In this document: positions 22,765 to 34,506 of the stretch, in pieces | Numbering within the stretch: the stretch's first letter is position 1 | How the letters are laid out: each line of letters opens with the position of its first letter | Source: Symsagittifera roscoffensis | Taxonomy: Eukaryota > Xenacoelomorpha > Acoela > Convolutidae | Assembly (NCBI RefSeq): GCF_963678635.1 | Contig: NC_087066.1 | Location: 12,508,517-12,572,516, forward strand | Direction: 5' to 3' | Length of the DNA: 64,000 nt | Made by a program: the position numbers and the translations under genes | The notes under the pieces: model-generated | The model's database searches: none | Told to the model about the DNA's origin: nothing | The model's input: the letters and a program-made list of their open reading frames with translations, nothing else

Positions 22765-23040
22765 CATAAACAAGCCAGCTCGCTTGCTTTACTCGCTCAA
22801 AGTTAGACAAAAAACCAAAAACTTCAAATCGGTTTTTCTCGATACTGAAATTTTTTTTGAAACTTTTTAAATGTGGTTCGAATCACGACTGAAAGCGGCT
22901 AAATATGATATATCACTCAACCCAGTCCGATGATTTTTTGTGGAACCTGATTTTGCCTGAAAAACAAAACAGGAAAAAAGTAAAACTACCGAATACAAAG
23001 TTCTTTTCCATTTTTAATGGTCGGAACAATAAAAATAGAT
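22765..23040 (+). repeat. Dispersed ~280-bp repeat, copy A
   Basis: It begins with a GCTCGCTTGCTTTACTCGCTC block, then GTGGTTCGAATCACGA, a TATGATATATCAC block, and ends near AATGGTCGGAACAATAA. The same order of blocks recurs at 29385-29640 and 60460-60690, inverted at 46130-46440, and partly at 29215. It is noncoding, and no clear terminal inverted repeats or target duplication were found. Confidence 0.6.
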
Positions 23041-23449
23041 TTGAAAAATTGGAAAAAAATTAAATTATTGAGAAAATTTTTTGAAGGAACAATCTGTGAC
23101 TAAAGGTTTGTTTGGTTTGCCAGAATGCGAAGTTTCTCATTAAATGTCACGCCAAAATTAAAAACAAAAATTTTTACCAAAGAACAGCCTGACATCTTGA
23201 AAAACGACAAACAAATTCAAATTGACATGAGCAAAGAAAGTCTAACAACCTCCCACGTTTACGTCAGTTTATTCTCACAATGTGTATAGAAAAACATATC
23301 GATTTAGAATCCGTTCTATTTTTTTAAATAACTTAATTTTTATAGTTTTATAACGTTTTTTATTTTGTACGAGCTTTACACTGTTAATCTTCATTATAAA
23401 ATCGTCACCAAAACAATCTAAAACTGTTTTTTTTCTGTATAAATTTTCA

Positions 23450-24225
23450 TGTATACTTCATGATTACAGATCGTATATAGACTATAAACAGATTATCTAC
23501 TTTTTGAATACAGAATATCTACAAATTTTATACTGATGATACACAGATTATATACAGACAATATACAAAATATACACTGATTTTACACAAGATTTACATT
23601 TTCTCTGCAGATTAAATACTTATTTTCTCAAATTAGTTCCCATCAACCAATACAAACATATTGAAACCAAAAATTATCTTCTCAATTAAATTTGGTTAAA
23701 TTTGGCGCTGATGTTTGGTTAAAATAAAAACTTTAAATCAGTAATGTGGAAATATTTTGGAGAAAAATTAATCAAAGCTAATTTTCATAGTTTTATGATT
23801 TTGTTATTTTCTTAAACATTGCGCTGAAAGACTGATCCTATGAATAGATTTGAAGTTTTGCACAAAAATACTTTCTTACTGCGACAACCCTTAAATTGAA
23901 AAATCTCAGATTGAACACCTCTCTTCAAGTGAGCTTAGCTCACTATAGCACAGAGGAAAATTTTTTGTGATGAAAAATTCATGCTAAAATATGGGGACAA
24001 CAAAACAACTAATAATTAGTTTTTGGATGGTGAAAGTTAAAATTATTACACCCCTTTAGTTTTTAGACAAGATAATCATTTTTATACGGAATTAAAAAAA
24101 TATACTTACTGTTTATCTACAAATTATATACAAATTATCTACATGATATAATTAGTTTTTTTTTGCATGAAGATTATAATCGGACGACAAGCAGATTATC
24201 TACATACTATCTACAGGGTTTATAG
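23450..24225. repeat. Low-order repeats of a TTATCTACA-like motif
   Basis: Variants of ATTATCTACA, ATTATATACA and TACAGATTATCTAC recur every one to two dozen bases at 23450-23600 and again at 24110-24220. The pattern looks like a decayed minisatellite split by about 500 bp of other AT-rich DNA. No gene is seen here. Confidence 0.45.
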
Positions 24226-25240
24226 AATAGAAAAGTCGATAGTTTTGGCACTAAATTCCATTTATTTTTAATGTCTTTTAAAATCTATTCTGTCTGTTTA
24301 GAAACGATTATCGTTCACAAAATTGTTTTAGATAATTCTATTCTTTACTTATGTTAATATGTAGTTTTTTTTGTAAATAATCGATTCTTATCCATTTTTT
24401 CCACTGCGGGTCGCATCAGAAACATTAAGCTCCTTTATATTTCGTATGCTGATTGAAATGAAAAAAAAACTCTACATCAAAGTTATGAGCAAAAAAATCT
24501 GTCGATTAGAGGGAAAGTTATTTCAGTTCATATTAATCCTGTAAAACTAGAAAAAACAGGTGTATGAATATCTAATGAACAAACACTATATATTAGTTAC
24601 TTTAGTCAATAGAATAAAAATTAGAATTGACAAGAGTTTCAGTTCTGCCTAGATTATTTTTTTTATACAACACGACAAATCACTTCCGTTTTTCTATGAG
24701 GCACATCAGAAGAGCTAGTTTCTTTGAAAGAAGAAAATTAACCTCTAGAAACATGGGAAAATTTTGGAGTAGTAATGAGGTCAAGGAAGCAATAAGAACT
24801 GACTAGCACATTAAATCATATCATCGAAACTTAACATCCAATTACGAAATGAATAAGTAAAGTATTTCAAACAATCGGAAGCCGCACCTTCGAAAATATA
24901 TATTGAGCGCCAAAAAACCCTACAACCAAAAATTGAATGAAGTTGACCAGTATCATTTAAAAGGTTTACACAGAAAAAATATCTAAGCTTAATTTTAAAC
25001 GCTTTGGCTGTTTTTGTTTCAGGAGATATAGATAAAAGTTGGAGTATGGTATTCTATAGGCCTGAATCTGGCACACCGGCGAAGCTGCATCTCACAAACA
25101 CAAGCAATAAAACGGCGAAAGAAGTAGTTCGAAAAATCTCGAAAACACAAGCAATAAAAATCACATGCGAGAAAATTATCTCGAAACTAGCAAAAAAGGA
25201 AATAAAGACAGAAAATTTGGAAACAAAAAATTGAATTTTT
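24226..25240. other. AT-rich noncoding stretch
   Basis: Nothing supported. A plus-strand frame at 25004-25234 is lysine- and threonine-rich but shows no recognisable domain. Confidence 0.4.
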
Positions 25241-25245
25241 GTCTT

Positions 25246-25312
25246 GTGGCGGAATCGAACCCTTGATCTGGAGGTTGGAGTCTCACGTCCTCCCATCTCT
25301 ATGCTTTTTCTC
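25246..25312 (-). repeat. tRNA-derived remnant
   Basis: On the minus strand a perfect B-box-like GGTTCGATTCC follows an anticodon-arm-like GACTCCAACC. Acceptor and D-stem pairing cannot be completed, so this is not a functional tRNA gene. It is more likely a tRNA pseudogene or the head of a SINE. Confidence 0.35.
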
Positions 25313-25979
25313 ATCGCCGTCGTAAATTAATTGTAAATTCCTTGTCTCAAAATCTACAATATGCAGACAATGTTTCATCACTGAGAGAAGGTTTTTGAAA
25401 TGTGAATTCGGCATCCGCGTTCTCGAAAAAAAACTTTAAAAAACTGCTCTTGCCCCGAGTGCATTAGTACTCGTCAAAACGCTTCAAATAGCGTGGAAAC
25501 TCATCTTACAAAAACTTAAAAATAGCATTATAAGATTGTACAGGAAATGGATGCCCTTAAGTGAAAAAATATACAACCAAAATAATTAAAAATACGCTTT
25601 GGAAACTTCATACGTCTGCGTCAAAGATCTTCAATTGAAACAAAAACTGCCAGAAAAACAATCACCAATGGTGAATGGGCATTGAGAAAAATGTTACTAG
25701 CGATAAAAAAATTGACGCCTTACAAAACACTTACGCCTTACGTGACGCCCTTTGCGCCAAAAATAAGATTGTTGTCAAAAAAATTGAACTTAGACAAGTC
25801 AAAATTTGAAGTTTTATACGTCTTCCTGAAACTCGTAAAACGTCCCTACATTTTTCCCATACCAAACGACGAAAAAAAAATGACTAGGGAACCAGCTAAA
25901 GCTTCGGGAACAAAACTAGGGAACCAGCTAAAGCTGCGGGGTTCCTGTTTGATCTTTTTTGACTTTTGTTTTTTGATGA

Positions 25980-28100
25980 GGGATGAAATAGGCTATTTCA
26001 AAAACTAGAGAAATGGGCTTCATTCAAAATCTTAGTTGTTTTTCTAGCAAAAATAAGGTCAAAAGACGGTCAAAAGATCAAAAAATGTTTTTTTTCCAAT
26101 TGCCATTTTTTTGGGTAAAATAATTTTGAGCGTGGCCGAATTTGCAGGACGCTTCAAATAACCTGTTCTTTCGATTGAACTCAAAGTCTCAGATTTGGGA
26201 AAGTAGCTTTTGAGAGTCAAAAAGCTTCAAAAAAGGTGAAAAGGTGTAAAGATGATTTTTCCGAAGACTGTTTTCAATCGGATGTAGGCGCTCAAAACTT
26301 CTCACCGCCCGTTCCCTCCATGAAACCCAAAACAAAAAATTAGGCAGGGTAGTTTTTAAGCAAAAAAAAATTAAGCAAAAAACGGAAAATTTGAATGCAT
26401 GGAAAATTTGAAAAAACTTTCTCTTAATTGGACACAAAATCTCAGTTTTAGGAGGGTAGTTTTTGAGAAAAGTACAAAAAATTGAAGAAAAAAAAAACGG
26501 TCAAAAAGCAAAGTTTTGTTGTTCCGAGGGTCATAATTGTTTCTGTAAAAAAATTTTGACCATATCTATTTATGCAAAGAAGCTTCCGAAAAGCCGTCTG
26601 AAACATTGAAACCATAATCTCAGGTTTGAAAAAATGGTTTCCGAGAAAGACTAAAAGGCTTCAAGAGAAGGTCAAAAAGGTCAAAAAGATGATTTTTCCG
26701 AATACGATAAATTTTTTGGTATTCTGAATAAAATAATTTTTTTGGTAAACTCAGTTGGGCGTAACCGTTAAACCAAAGAAGCTTCGTGCGACACGTTCTC
26801 CCTGGAAACCCAAAGTTTTAGGCTTGGCAGGGTGAAGTTTTGAAAAACGGTCGAAAAATCATAGTATATATTTTTCCGAGGACGATATATTTTTGTTTTG
26901 AACAATTTTTGGGCTTAGCGCTAAGACAAGGAAACTTTCAAAACCCGTATTTTTTATTGGAACAAAACAGATTTTGAGAATACTTTTCGAGCTAAGTCAA
27001 GAAGTTTAAAAAACTCATGAAACAATCAAAGTTTTGATTTTTCATAGGGTCAAAAATTTTTTGTAAAAAATTTGAAAGTATCCGCTTCTCCATCGAACCA
27101 AAAATCTCAAACTTGGGAGAGTAGTTTTCACAAAAAAGAAAAAAATAATGAAAAAATCGAAAATTCGACTACTCTGGGGCCATTACTTTTTGTGTGAATA
27201 TTTTTTGGTGTAGCCGCTTAAGCTTTCCACAACTTGTTATGTCCGCTGGACCCAAAATCTTGTATTCGATAGGATTGTTTTCCAGAAAATAGAAAAAAAT
27301 GGGTCAAAATTTTTCTGGGCTTTCCATAGGGACTACTTTTTTGAAACTCAGCAGAATAGTTTTTGGGAAAAATTAAAACTTTTGAAAAAAAATGCAAAAC
27401 TTTTTCCAAAATGTCTCAAAAAACTAATATATAAGACACACGATCCAACACACTAGAGGCCAAGTTAAGGCGGAAAAAAACTAATTGAAATTTTTTGATT
27501 TTGATGCAGTGATGCAGACTGAGAAAAAAATTTCAAAAACTAAAAAAAAATGGCTTCAACCAAAACCTTAGTTGTTTCTCAAAAAAAACTAAAGCGACCT
27601 TTGTAAAGAATTTCGAAATTCTTTATAGAAGCACTTTTTGGAGACCTGAAAGGCAACGCCACATATGCACGGAGAAAAACGAAAATCTGTTGTCTCGATT
27701 AAACCTTGAAATCAGATTCAGCTGCTTAGTTTTAAAAAAAGTCAAAAAAAGTCAAAAAACGATCAAATCTATAAAATGAGTTTTCCAAGGACCATATTTT
27801 TGGTGTAATTGAAATTTAGGCTCATTTATTTGCAGGGGAGCTTCACCCCCATATTTAAGATTGAAAGCAAAATCTAATAAAGCAGAGGGTAGTTTTCCAT
27901 AGATGACAAAAAGTTTCAAAAAACGCTCAAAACTCACAATTTCGACTTTTTCGAGAGTCTTAACTTTTCGTGTGAAAAAAAAGTGGGCGTACAATTTAAT
28001 ATAGATAGAGGAGTTTCCAACAATCCGATCTTTCGATTGAAATCAAAAACTTGGATACGGTAGGTTACTTTAGCAGACTTTAAATAGTTTAACGAAAAAA
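25980..28100. repeat. Degenerate tandem array, ~140-200-bp units
   Basis: A module recurs about a dozen times: an AAAATCTCA-like start, a GGGAGGGTAGTTTTxxG core, a run of CAAAAAG/GTCAAAA, then GATTTTTCCGA. Examples of the core are near 26192, 26335, 26441, 26619, 26815, 27100, 27705, 27880 and 28050. Units are strongly diverged and A-rich. No continuous frame runs through the array, so it is an old satellite-like expansion rather than a coding repeat. Confidence 0.6.
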
Positions 28101-28329
28101 CACCCTACTGATAAGGTAACCAAGTTATTTAAAAATTGATAGTTGAAGTTGTTTAAAACCTGGTATCTGCATTTTTCATAATTTCTGTAAATTCAGGGAT
28201 CAAAAAAGCAATCGTTGGAGGAGGGCACGAGTTCTAGCAGTAATCAACAATCGAGAGTTTTGTTGCCGAATTTGTGTGTATTGTTGAATCTTAAAAGGTT
28301 TCGCTATAATTCATTTAATTGTTTCATTT

Positions 28330-29060
28330 TTCTTACCAAATAATAATTACAAATTGGCGTTGACTCCGTATTTTTTGCACATTATTTTTAACAGGCAATT
28401 CAGGAAGTAGGTGATACTGTTGTACTATGTGTGTGATTGATTCCAAATTCTTTTTGTAGCATTTGGTCCTAATGAGACGTTCCCGATGCGTTTCTAGGTA
28501 TTCCAATTTTAGTTTATTAGTTAATGCGTAAACGAGGACTCCATATTGTAAAATAGGCTGAACCAAAGTTCCGTTTGTCTAAAAATTAATTTCTCATAAG
28601 AACTTTTCTCAATCTATAAGAAGCTGCCTGTATTGATTTTTTCAAAAAACATTTCTGTGGTTTTCGGTTTAACTTTTCATGTATAACTTTTCCAAGTTTT
28701 TGAAACTTTCAAGTTTTCTATATTTTTGTCATTGATTGTTGTATCTGTAGAAAATTTGGCAACTGATTTTTTATGAACACGCATATTTTTTCAGCTTTCG
28801 TTGTTTGTTCAAAATTTGATAATCATATACTACTTTCGTCTAAGACTTCTTGATGATCGGCTTTAAAACTATGGAATGCATAAGTTTTAATAAGTATCCT
28901 TTAAAAAACTTGTAACTACTTTGTTGAGGACTGTTGCATTTTTCTCTATCAATTATATATATGATGAATAGCAGAAGGCCCAATAAGGATCCTTGTGGGA
29001 CTTCAAAATTCTTTTTCACTGTTTGATTTTTGTTTCGAGATGTCTACATCTTGTTTTCTG
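28330..29060 (-). pseudogene. Non-LTR retrotransposon reverse transcriptase remnant
   Basis: On the minus strand the sequence near 29007-28970 encodes EVPQGSLLGLLLFIIYI, matching a conserved reverse transcriptase motif of LINE-type elements. About 400 bp later a second open segment (28566-28333) begins VQPILQYGVLVYALTNKLK, the typical region after the polymerase core. Stops and frameshifts interrupt the part between them, and the catalytic tyrosine-aspartate-aspartate box is not visible. It is a 5'-truncated, dead copy. Confidence 0.65.
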
Positions 29061-29139
29061 TTTGCTAAATACGATTTCAACAAGGATAGCAAGTAGCACA
29101 GATTGGTCCGACTATGAGCACAAATGATAATCAGACTGG

Positions 29140-29390
29140 GTTGCTCGATCACAAGCTAACTACATTAGAGTAAAACTAAATTTTCAAAGCTTAAATAAAG
29201 TATAAATCAGCCAATGTAAGCCTGCTCAATCGCTCGAAGTTAGACGAAAAATCAAAAAGTTTTTTCTCAACACCAAAAAGTTGTTTTTGAAATTTTTTGA
29301 TGTCGTTCGAATTACAATTGAAAGGACTTTAATATGATATATCGAGCAACCCAGCTGATTTTGAGTAGAAAACAAAAAAAAGCTAATCGC
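29140..29390 (+). repeat. Dispersed ~280-bp repeat, copy B
   Basis: This shares the TGTAAGCCTGCTCAATCGCTCG start and the ATATGATATATCGAGCAACCC block with copy A. It is immediately followed by a second copy. Confidence 0.55.
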
Positions 29391-29640
29391 TTGCTTTATT
29401 TGCTCGAATTGACGAAAAGTCAAAAATTTCAAACCGGTTCTTCTCGACACTGGTAAAACTTTATGGAAACTTTTAAAAGTGGTTCAAATCACGATGAAAG
29501 GGCTTTAATATGATATATCACCGAATCCCTTCCGAGCATTATTTGTGTTACTTGATTTTGCATGGAAAACAAAAAAAAGGGAAAAACTAAAACACATCTG
29601 AAGACAAAGTTCTTCCCAATTTTCAATGGTCGCAAATTTA
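29385..29640 (+). repeat. Dispersed ~280-bp repeat, copy C
   Basis: Head-to-tail with copy B. It has the GCTTGCTTTATTTGCTCGA start, the GGTTCAAATCACGATG block, TATGATATATCACC, and ends at TTTCAATGGTCGCAA. Confidence 0.55.
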
Positions 29641-29864
29641 ATCTCAAAAAAGGGCCTCTAAGTTGGTATGACTCTCATTTTTATCTATACCGCATAACAC
29701 GGTATCGTAAGCATTTTCAGTTTTGTGAAAATGCAGTATGTTAAAATGGATTGATCGTTCCAATTTAAAACATTTTCTTCAATCAGCAATACAATAGCAT
29801 CTAAAGTGTAACCTTTTGATCTTAGTCCAAATGGATTGCTGTTTTCGAAAAAATTTTCGACTTG

Positions 29865-29965
29865 TTCAACATGAGTTTCTCAAAAAACATGCCGAACACT
29901 GCTAATTCTTGACCAGTTTCTTTATTACCAGGGTTCTGCATGTTTTTTGAGAAACTCATGTTGAA
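29865..29965. repeat. 28-bp perfect inverted repeat, 45-bp spacer
   Basis: The arms 29865-29892 and 29938-29965 are exact reverse complements. With one mismatch the pairing extends about five bases further out. The transcript would form a stable hairpin of roughly 110 nt. No target duplication or coding sequence is evident. Confidence 0.8.
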
Positions 29966-30094
29966 TAAGTATTGAAAAAGCGCTGCCAACAACTCAGAAA
30001 GTACCGAACGTTTTTCGCGTAAATTTTACCTGCTGCTCCTGATTACAGACTTGTCGTCAGAGCATACAAACTTGCTAATTGACAAAGGACGAGA

Positions 30095-30337
30095 TTGAGC
30101 TTCGTTACACTTGAAAACACAGAAAAAAAGTTTAGCGAACTAGCAGATAGATCAGGAGAAGGGAGCCACGAAGTAGAAAAACTCCCATTCGTCTTGCATG
30201 ATATTGAATTCCAAAAAAGGGTCAAAAGCAAAGCAAAATCACCAGCGCCAATTAAGCACACAAAACCATCCCTCTATAATCATACAAAAGTATTAGTTCT
30301 TCAAATGAAGCAACAAAAAGTGAATAGGTCGATATAG
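30095..30337 (+). pseudogene. Possible retroelement ORF fragment
   Basis: An open frame of about 80 codons has balanced codon use and includes FVTLENTEKKFSELADRSGE, but no ATG start. Upstream in the same frame further plausible codons are broken by a stop. It lies 1 kb from a LINE remnant and could be part of such an element's other protein. I do not recognise it. Confidence 0.25.
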
Positions 30338-30449
30338 CATGAGGCGAAACGTAAGCCAACAAAAACTAAACGAACTAACGCACGACCATTCAAATGTTTC
30401 CTGGTAAAACCCGCCATTTATAATAAACAACAAATATAACAAACATAAA

Positions 30450-30535
30450 AAATTAACGGGGTCAAACGCGTTTTGAATCCTCTACCATTAGATCCGATGG
30501 CACGCACTTACCATTTGCCTTAAGTGAGCAGCGTC
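30450..30535 (-). repeat. tRNA-like remnant
   Basis: The minus strand shows TGGTAGAGGATTCAAAA next to a short CCAT...ATGG stem, reminiscent of D-arm and T-arm pieces in a tRNA-derived SINE. A cloverleaf cannot be completed. Confidence 0.2.
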
Positions 30536-31078
30536 CTGGAAGATAGTGATGCATCACTTATTTACTTATATGCAAAAGAAATTTTCAACAGAAAAGAACT
30601 TTCTCAAAGGAAAAAGATCACATGGTAAATAATCAGTTTTCAGTCCAAAAGGTTTAATTTGACAATTTTATGTTTACTGCGTGATTTTGACATTAGTTAT
30701 TAAGGAGAGGCTTAGTTATCATCTACTGCAAAACTGCTTTTTTCTTAGTTTCTATTTTTGGCTCTCAAATGATCCGTTGAGCAGTTCTCAAGGCAAAAAA
30801 AATCGTTGCAGCTCTTATGTTGGTAACAAGCTGTTTTTTGATAAAGTCAAATCCCCTCCGAAAAAATAATTACACGGAGGTAGAAGAGACTTTTGCAGGC
30901 TTTTACGAAAAACACTGCACTTAACCAAAACCTGGCCGGCAGTTGAACATGATCACACATGATTTCTGAGAAAATATAAAAAAATTGCTGACACAGAAAT
31001 TGTTAAAAAAAAATAGATAATTGAAATTGACAGAAAAACAATTCTTGTTTCTATCTCTTCCTTTCCCATAACTGTGTT

Positions 31079-31509
31079 CAGGGGCGGATCTAGGATTTTC
31101 TCGAGGGGGGGGGGGGGAGGATTTTCAAAAATTGTTCCAAAATTTTGATGACCTTTTTTTTAGGTCGACCAAATTGATTTTTCGAGCTCTCCCGAAGCAC
31201 TGTTTTGCCCCTATTTTGGCTAAATGTTCTGCGCCGCAGAGGAATTTTTGAAAAAAAACACTCAAAAAAGCCGTTTTTGGGCACTTTTTGAAAAATGTTG
31301 ACAAAAAAATCGCGTTTTTTTTTGGCACGCGCTCCCCCTCAAAGTTAGTATATATTGGCGCCCAAGGCGCCTTTAGAAAAATTTTAGGGTCGGTCGGCCA
31401 AAAATGGATTTCTGAAAAAGTATCAAAGGTGGGACCCTTTGGGTCGGCAGAGGGTCGAATCACTGAGGGGGGAGGGGGCGTCCGCCCCCCCCCCCTAAAT
31501 CCGCCCCTG
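31079..31509 (+). mobile_element. hAT-like MITE, complete, 8-bp duplication
   Basis: The 431-bp element starts CAGGGGCGGATCTAGG and ends in the inverse of CAGGGGCGGATTTAGG, 15 of 16 bases matching. It is flanked by the perfect 8-bp direct repeat ACTGTGTT (31071-31078 and 31510-31517). Terminal sequence and duplication length are those of hAT transposons. It carries no transposase and must have been moved in trans. Best-preserved copy in the window. Confidence 0.9.
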
Positions 31510-32009
31510 ACTGTGTTTGCAATTTGCCATAACTAGCACAGAAATACCAGAGAAAATTTTTCAACGCAGCGAAAATAATCATGCTCTAACACTAAATCTC
31601 CAACAATTTTAGTAATACTTTTCGAGTTTTTGTTCCTCCACAAGCTTCACACAAACATAGCTGATGGAAACATAGTAAAGTTCAGCCAAAAACAAGAAAA
31701 ATACCTAAAAAAGCAATCGAGTTACCCATTTTAAATTGTCTTGACAGTTTTTATCCTCACGAAGGTCTCGATGACATCAGGTTTTCGGAATTGATTCATA
31801 GGAGGTTAAAGCATTCGATGTAATCTAAATTTGGACAAAAATTTTTTTTGACAATTGTTTCTGAGTCAAAAAAAGACAAATTGAATCATATATGGTAGGA
31901 AAAAAAATCCATAACAAGAAGTACTTTGAACTAAATGAGCCAAATTCTGGCAAACTACAAAAAAAGGAGCGAAAACAAATTTTACAGATTACTTTCACAG
32001 TATTTTCAC

Positions 32010-32256
32010 AAAATTTTCGAAAAAACAGGTCAAAAAAGCCGTTTTTGGGCACTTTTTGGAAAATTTTGGCGCGATTTTTTGGCGCTCGCTCCCCCTCAAA
32101 GTTAGTATATTTTGGCGCCAAAGGCGCCTTTAGAAAAATTGTAGGGTCGCTCGGCCAAAAATGAATTTCTTAAAAAGTACCAAAGGGGGGACCCTTTGGG
32201 TCGGCAGGGGGTCGAATCCCTGAGAAGGGAGCGTCCCCCCCCCTAAATCCGCCCCT
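32010..32256 (+). mobile_element. hAT-like MITE, left-truncated
   Basis: The right two thirds of the same element (GCCGTTTTTGGGCAC, CGCTCGCTCCCCCTC, TTGGCGCCAAAGGCGC, C-run, CCGCCCCTG), only 500 bp from the complete copy and in the same orientation. The left terminal repeat is missing. Confidence 0.75.
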
Positions 32257-33449
32257 GATTGGAATGCATATGTTATGAGAGTGTCGATTTTGCTAATAAT
32301 GGACCATATGAACAATCTGCAACCGCTACAAACTGATTTAGGGTATGATAAAGTTCAGTTAGTTTTTTTCGTTTTTCGCAAATTGAACGCTGCAAATTTT
32401 CAACCAATCAGAATGCAGTATTTTCGAGAAAATGGAAAAAATTTAGGTTGAGTAAAAAAACAGTCGATTGTTCTCATGAAATTTACGGAAACAATTTTTT
32501 TTGTTTGTCTAATTATAAGTTATGCATACAAAAATGTAAACAAGTTTGGTTGTTTTCAGTCTGTCTGCCTTGTCCAAAATGTCAAAAACTTATGCACTGG
32601 ACCAAATACAAAGCAAAAAAATAATTATGCCTTGAAATGACATAATCGCACATGTTCACAATAAAAATGGACTACTTCATTATTTGATTGTGGAGAACGT
32701 TCATCTGGGCCCTAATAATATCTTTATTAGAATTCTTTTTACTACCTCTTACTCCTCGTAATAAGCCTAGCTGTCATTAATTCTCTTAAAATTTTGTAAG
32801 AAAGAAAATAGGTAGCTGGATGCATGTGCAGCATAAAACTTCCAACGTGAAAAAAATAAAAAAATTTTCAAATACTGAAGCTAAGCTCTACGGTTGATCA
32901 TCCCAATAATACAATTTTCCAATAACAAATCTTCCCATAACCACATAAAAAGCATCTCCCAACCATTAAACTTATTTAAAACAGGCAGATAATATAGGTT
33001 TTAAGGGTTTTTCTCCTCAAGGGGACTAATCACACCTCACAGCCACCGCAGATATTCTCCCCTTCATACCAAACTGTAGCCGTGGACACAAAGGTACAGT
33101 ATTACAGTATTATCCACAATACTGAAAGAATTATATTAATGGTCAGAATTAAAGGGGCACTGGTCAACGAATTTCGTAGCTTCCCCGTGATTTGCTCTTC
33201 TCGGTTTCTCTCTCTCTCCCATTAAGCCAGCAAATCTTCAGCGGAATCATTCTTACTGATTGAGAACCAACTATCATTTCACTAAAAAAACAATTGTTCT
33301 ACCAAAGGGTAGGGCTATCCGTAACCTTTCCGCTATATTTGTCTATTTGGAGTCTATTTGCGGAGGTCCTTTCCAGTTTCAGGTACCAAAACGTAAACTC
33401 TTTAAATTCCCATCGATGCTCTATTTCAATCCCAAATTTCTAGCTATCA
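32257..33449. other. Noncoding stretch before the LTR remnant
   Basis: No gene supported. From about 33000 the base composition becomes more even, like the LTR remnant that follows, so this may be the decayed continuation of that element. Confidence 0.4.
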
Positions 33450-34506
33450 GGGGAAATTCGTCTACTAAGGTTCCAATTGTGCCAAACAACTACCTGGGGA
33501 GCTGAAAACTACCCCGGCTGATCACATTATTCAAAAATAAATATCGTGCCACTCCCTTATTGCTGCCATCCCCGGTGGGGCTAATTTTCTTTGGTCTAAT
33601 CAAGTCGGTATTAATAGTCAAACTGTCACAGCTCAGTTCAATCCAATGTTAGCTTAATTTGATTCGAACTCAATATATTATTTCATCGTAGCAATTCAAG
33701 AGCCATAACTTTTTTTTAACTTTGCTTCCTTCCCAAAAACCCTTCCCAATTATAAGTAAGGTGAAGGACTCTCATCATTAACGGTTGAGACTGAGGAATG
33801 GGTCCCTTTCCAGTTGTAATCTTGAGGATTTCTATGCAATTTTGGGCAAAACGCCAGAGTCATTTAAAGAACACTCCGAAGAACACTCCGAGATCAATCC
33901 TCCATATTTGGGATAAGAATCTCATGCGGATCTTATCTACGAAGTTTCAACCATGTCCCATCAATACTTTTTATGTTATCCTGCGTTTAATATCCATTAT
34001 CAGTTTTTCCGGGAAAAGACTATTAAAGCCAGAAGGAGTCGCCGGAGGGCTTTGATTCATCAGGGGTCATTTTTGAGGTTAGTGTTTAGTGTCTGTTGCC
34101 GCCAAAAAAAATAATATGCCCCCTCTCATTTTTTGCGTAAATTGCCTGTTTCCCGTGTAAGGGGTGTTTTCCCAAGCGCTAATAACTACTGTTTCAGCCG
34201 TGGGATTTGCTTCGAACTACAATACATGTCTCTTGTCACTACCAATCAAATTCATAAGTTTCGGGCCCCTGTGCTCATTGGGGGGGGGGGGGGCAAATGG
34301 ACTAGCGTCCTTACTTCTTATTGGGAGGGGGTTATCCGATTTTACAGGACTTGGGTTTTCAGCCAAAAGACGGACTAATTCTTTCGAGCTCGAGTTATTT
34401 TGAGCTTGATAGTTTGTTTCTTTTTCTGCTCATTGTATGAATTAGCCAATCTTAACAGTACGTACTAAGGTATGTAGTGTACTACAGTAGAGTCACTTAA
34501 TCTACA
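33450..34506 (-). mobile_element. Diverged LTR remnant related to the 12.5-kb element
   Basis: Read on the minus strand from 34506, the sequence starts TGTAGATTAAGTGACTCTAC, like the intact LTR's self-complementary start. About 225 bp in there is a C-run at the same offset as in the intact LTR, followed by CGAAACTTATGAATTTGATTGG, an alignable counterpart of the intact LTR. Near 33800 the GGACCCATTCC block of the LTR's last 350 bp recurs. The distal end and any target duplication are unresolved, so it could be a solo LTR or part of a decayed copy. Confidence 0.6.

Noticed and set aside
25246-25312. Functional tRNA gene on the minus strand
   Set aside because: The T-loop motif is good, but the T, anticodon and acceptor stems do not pair.
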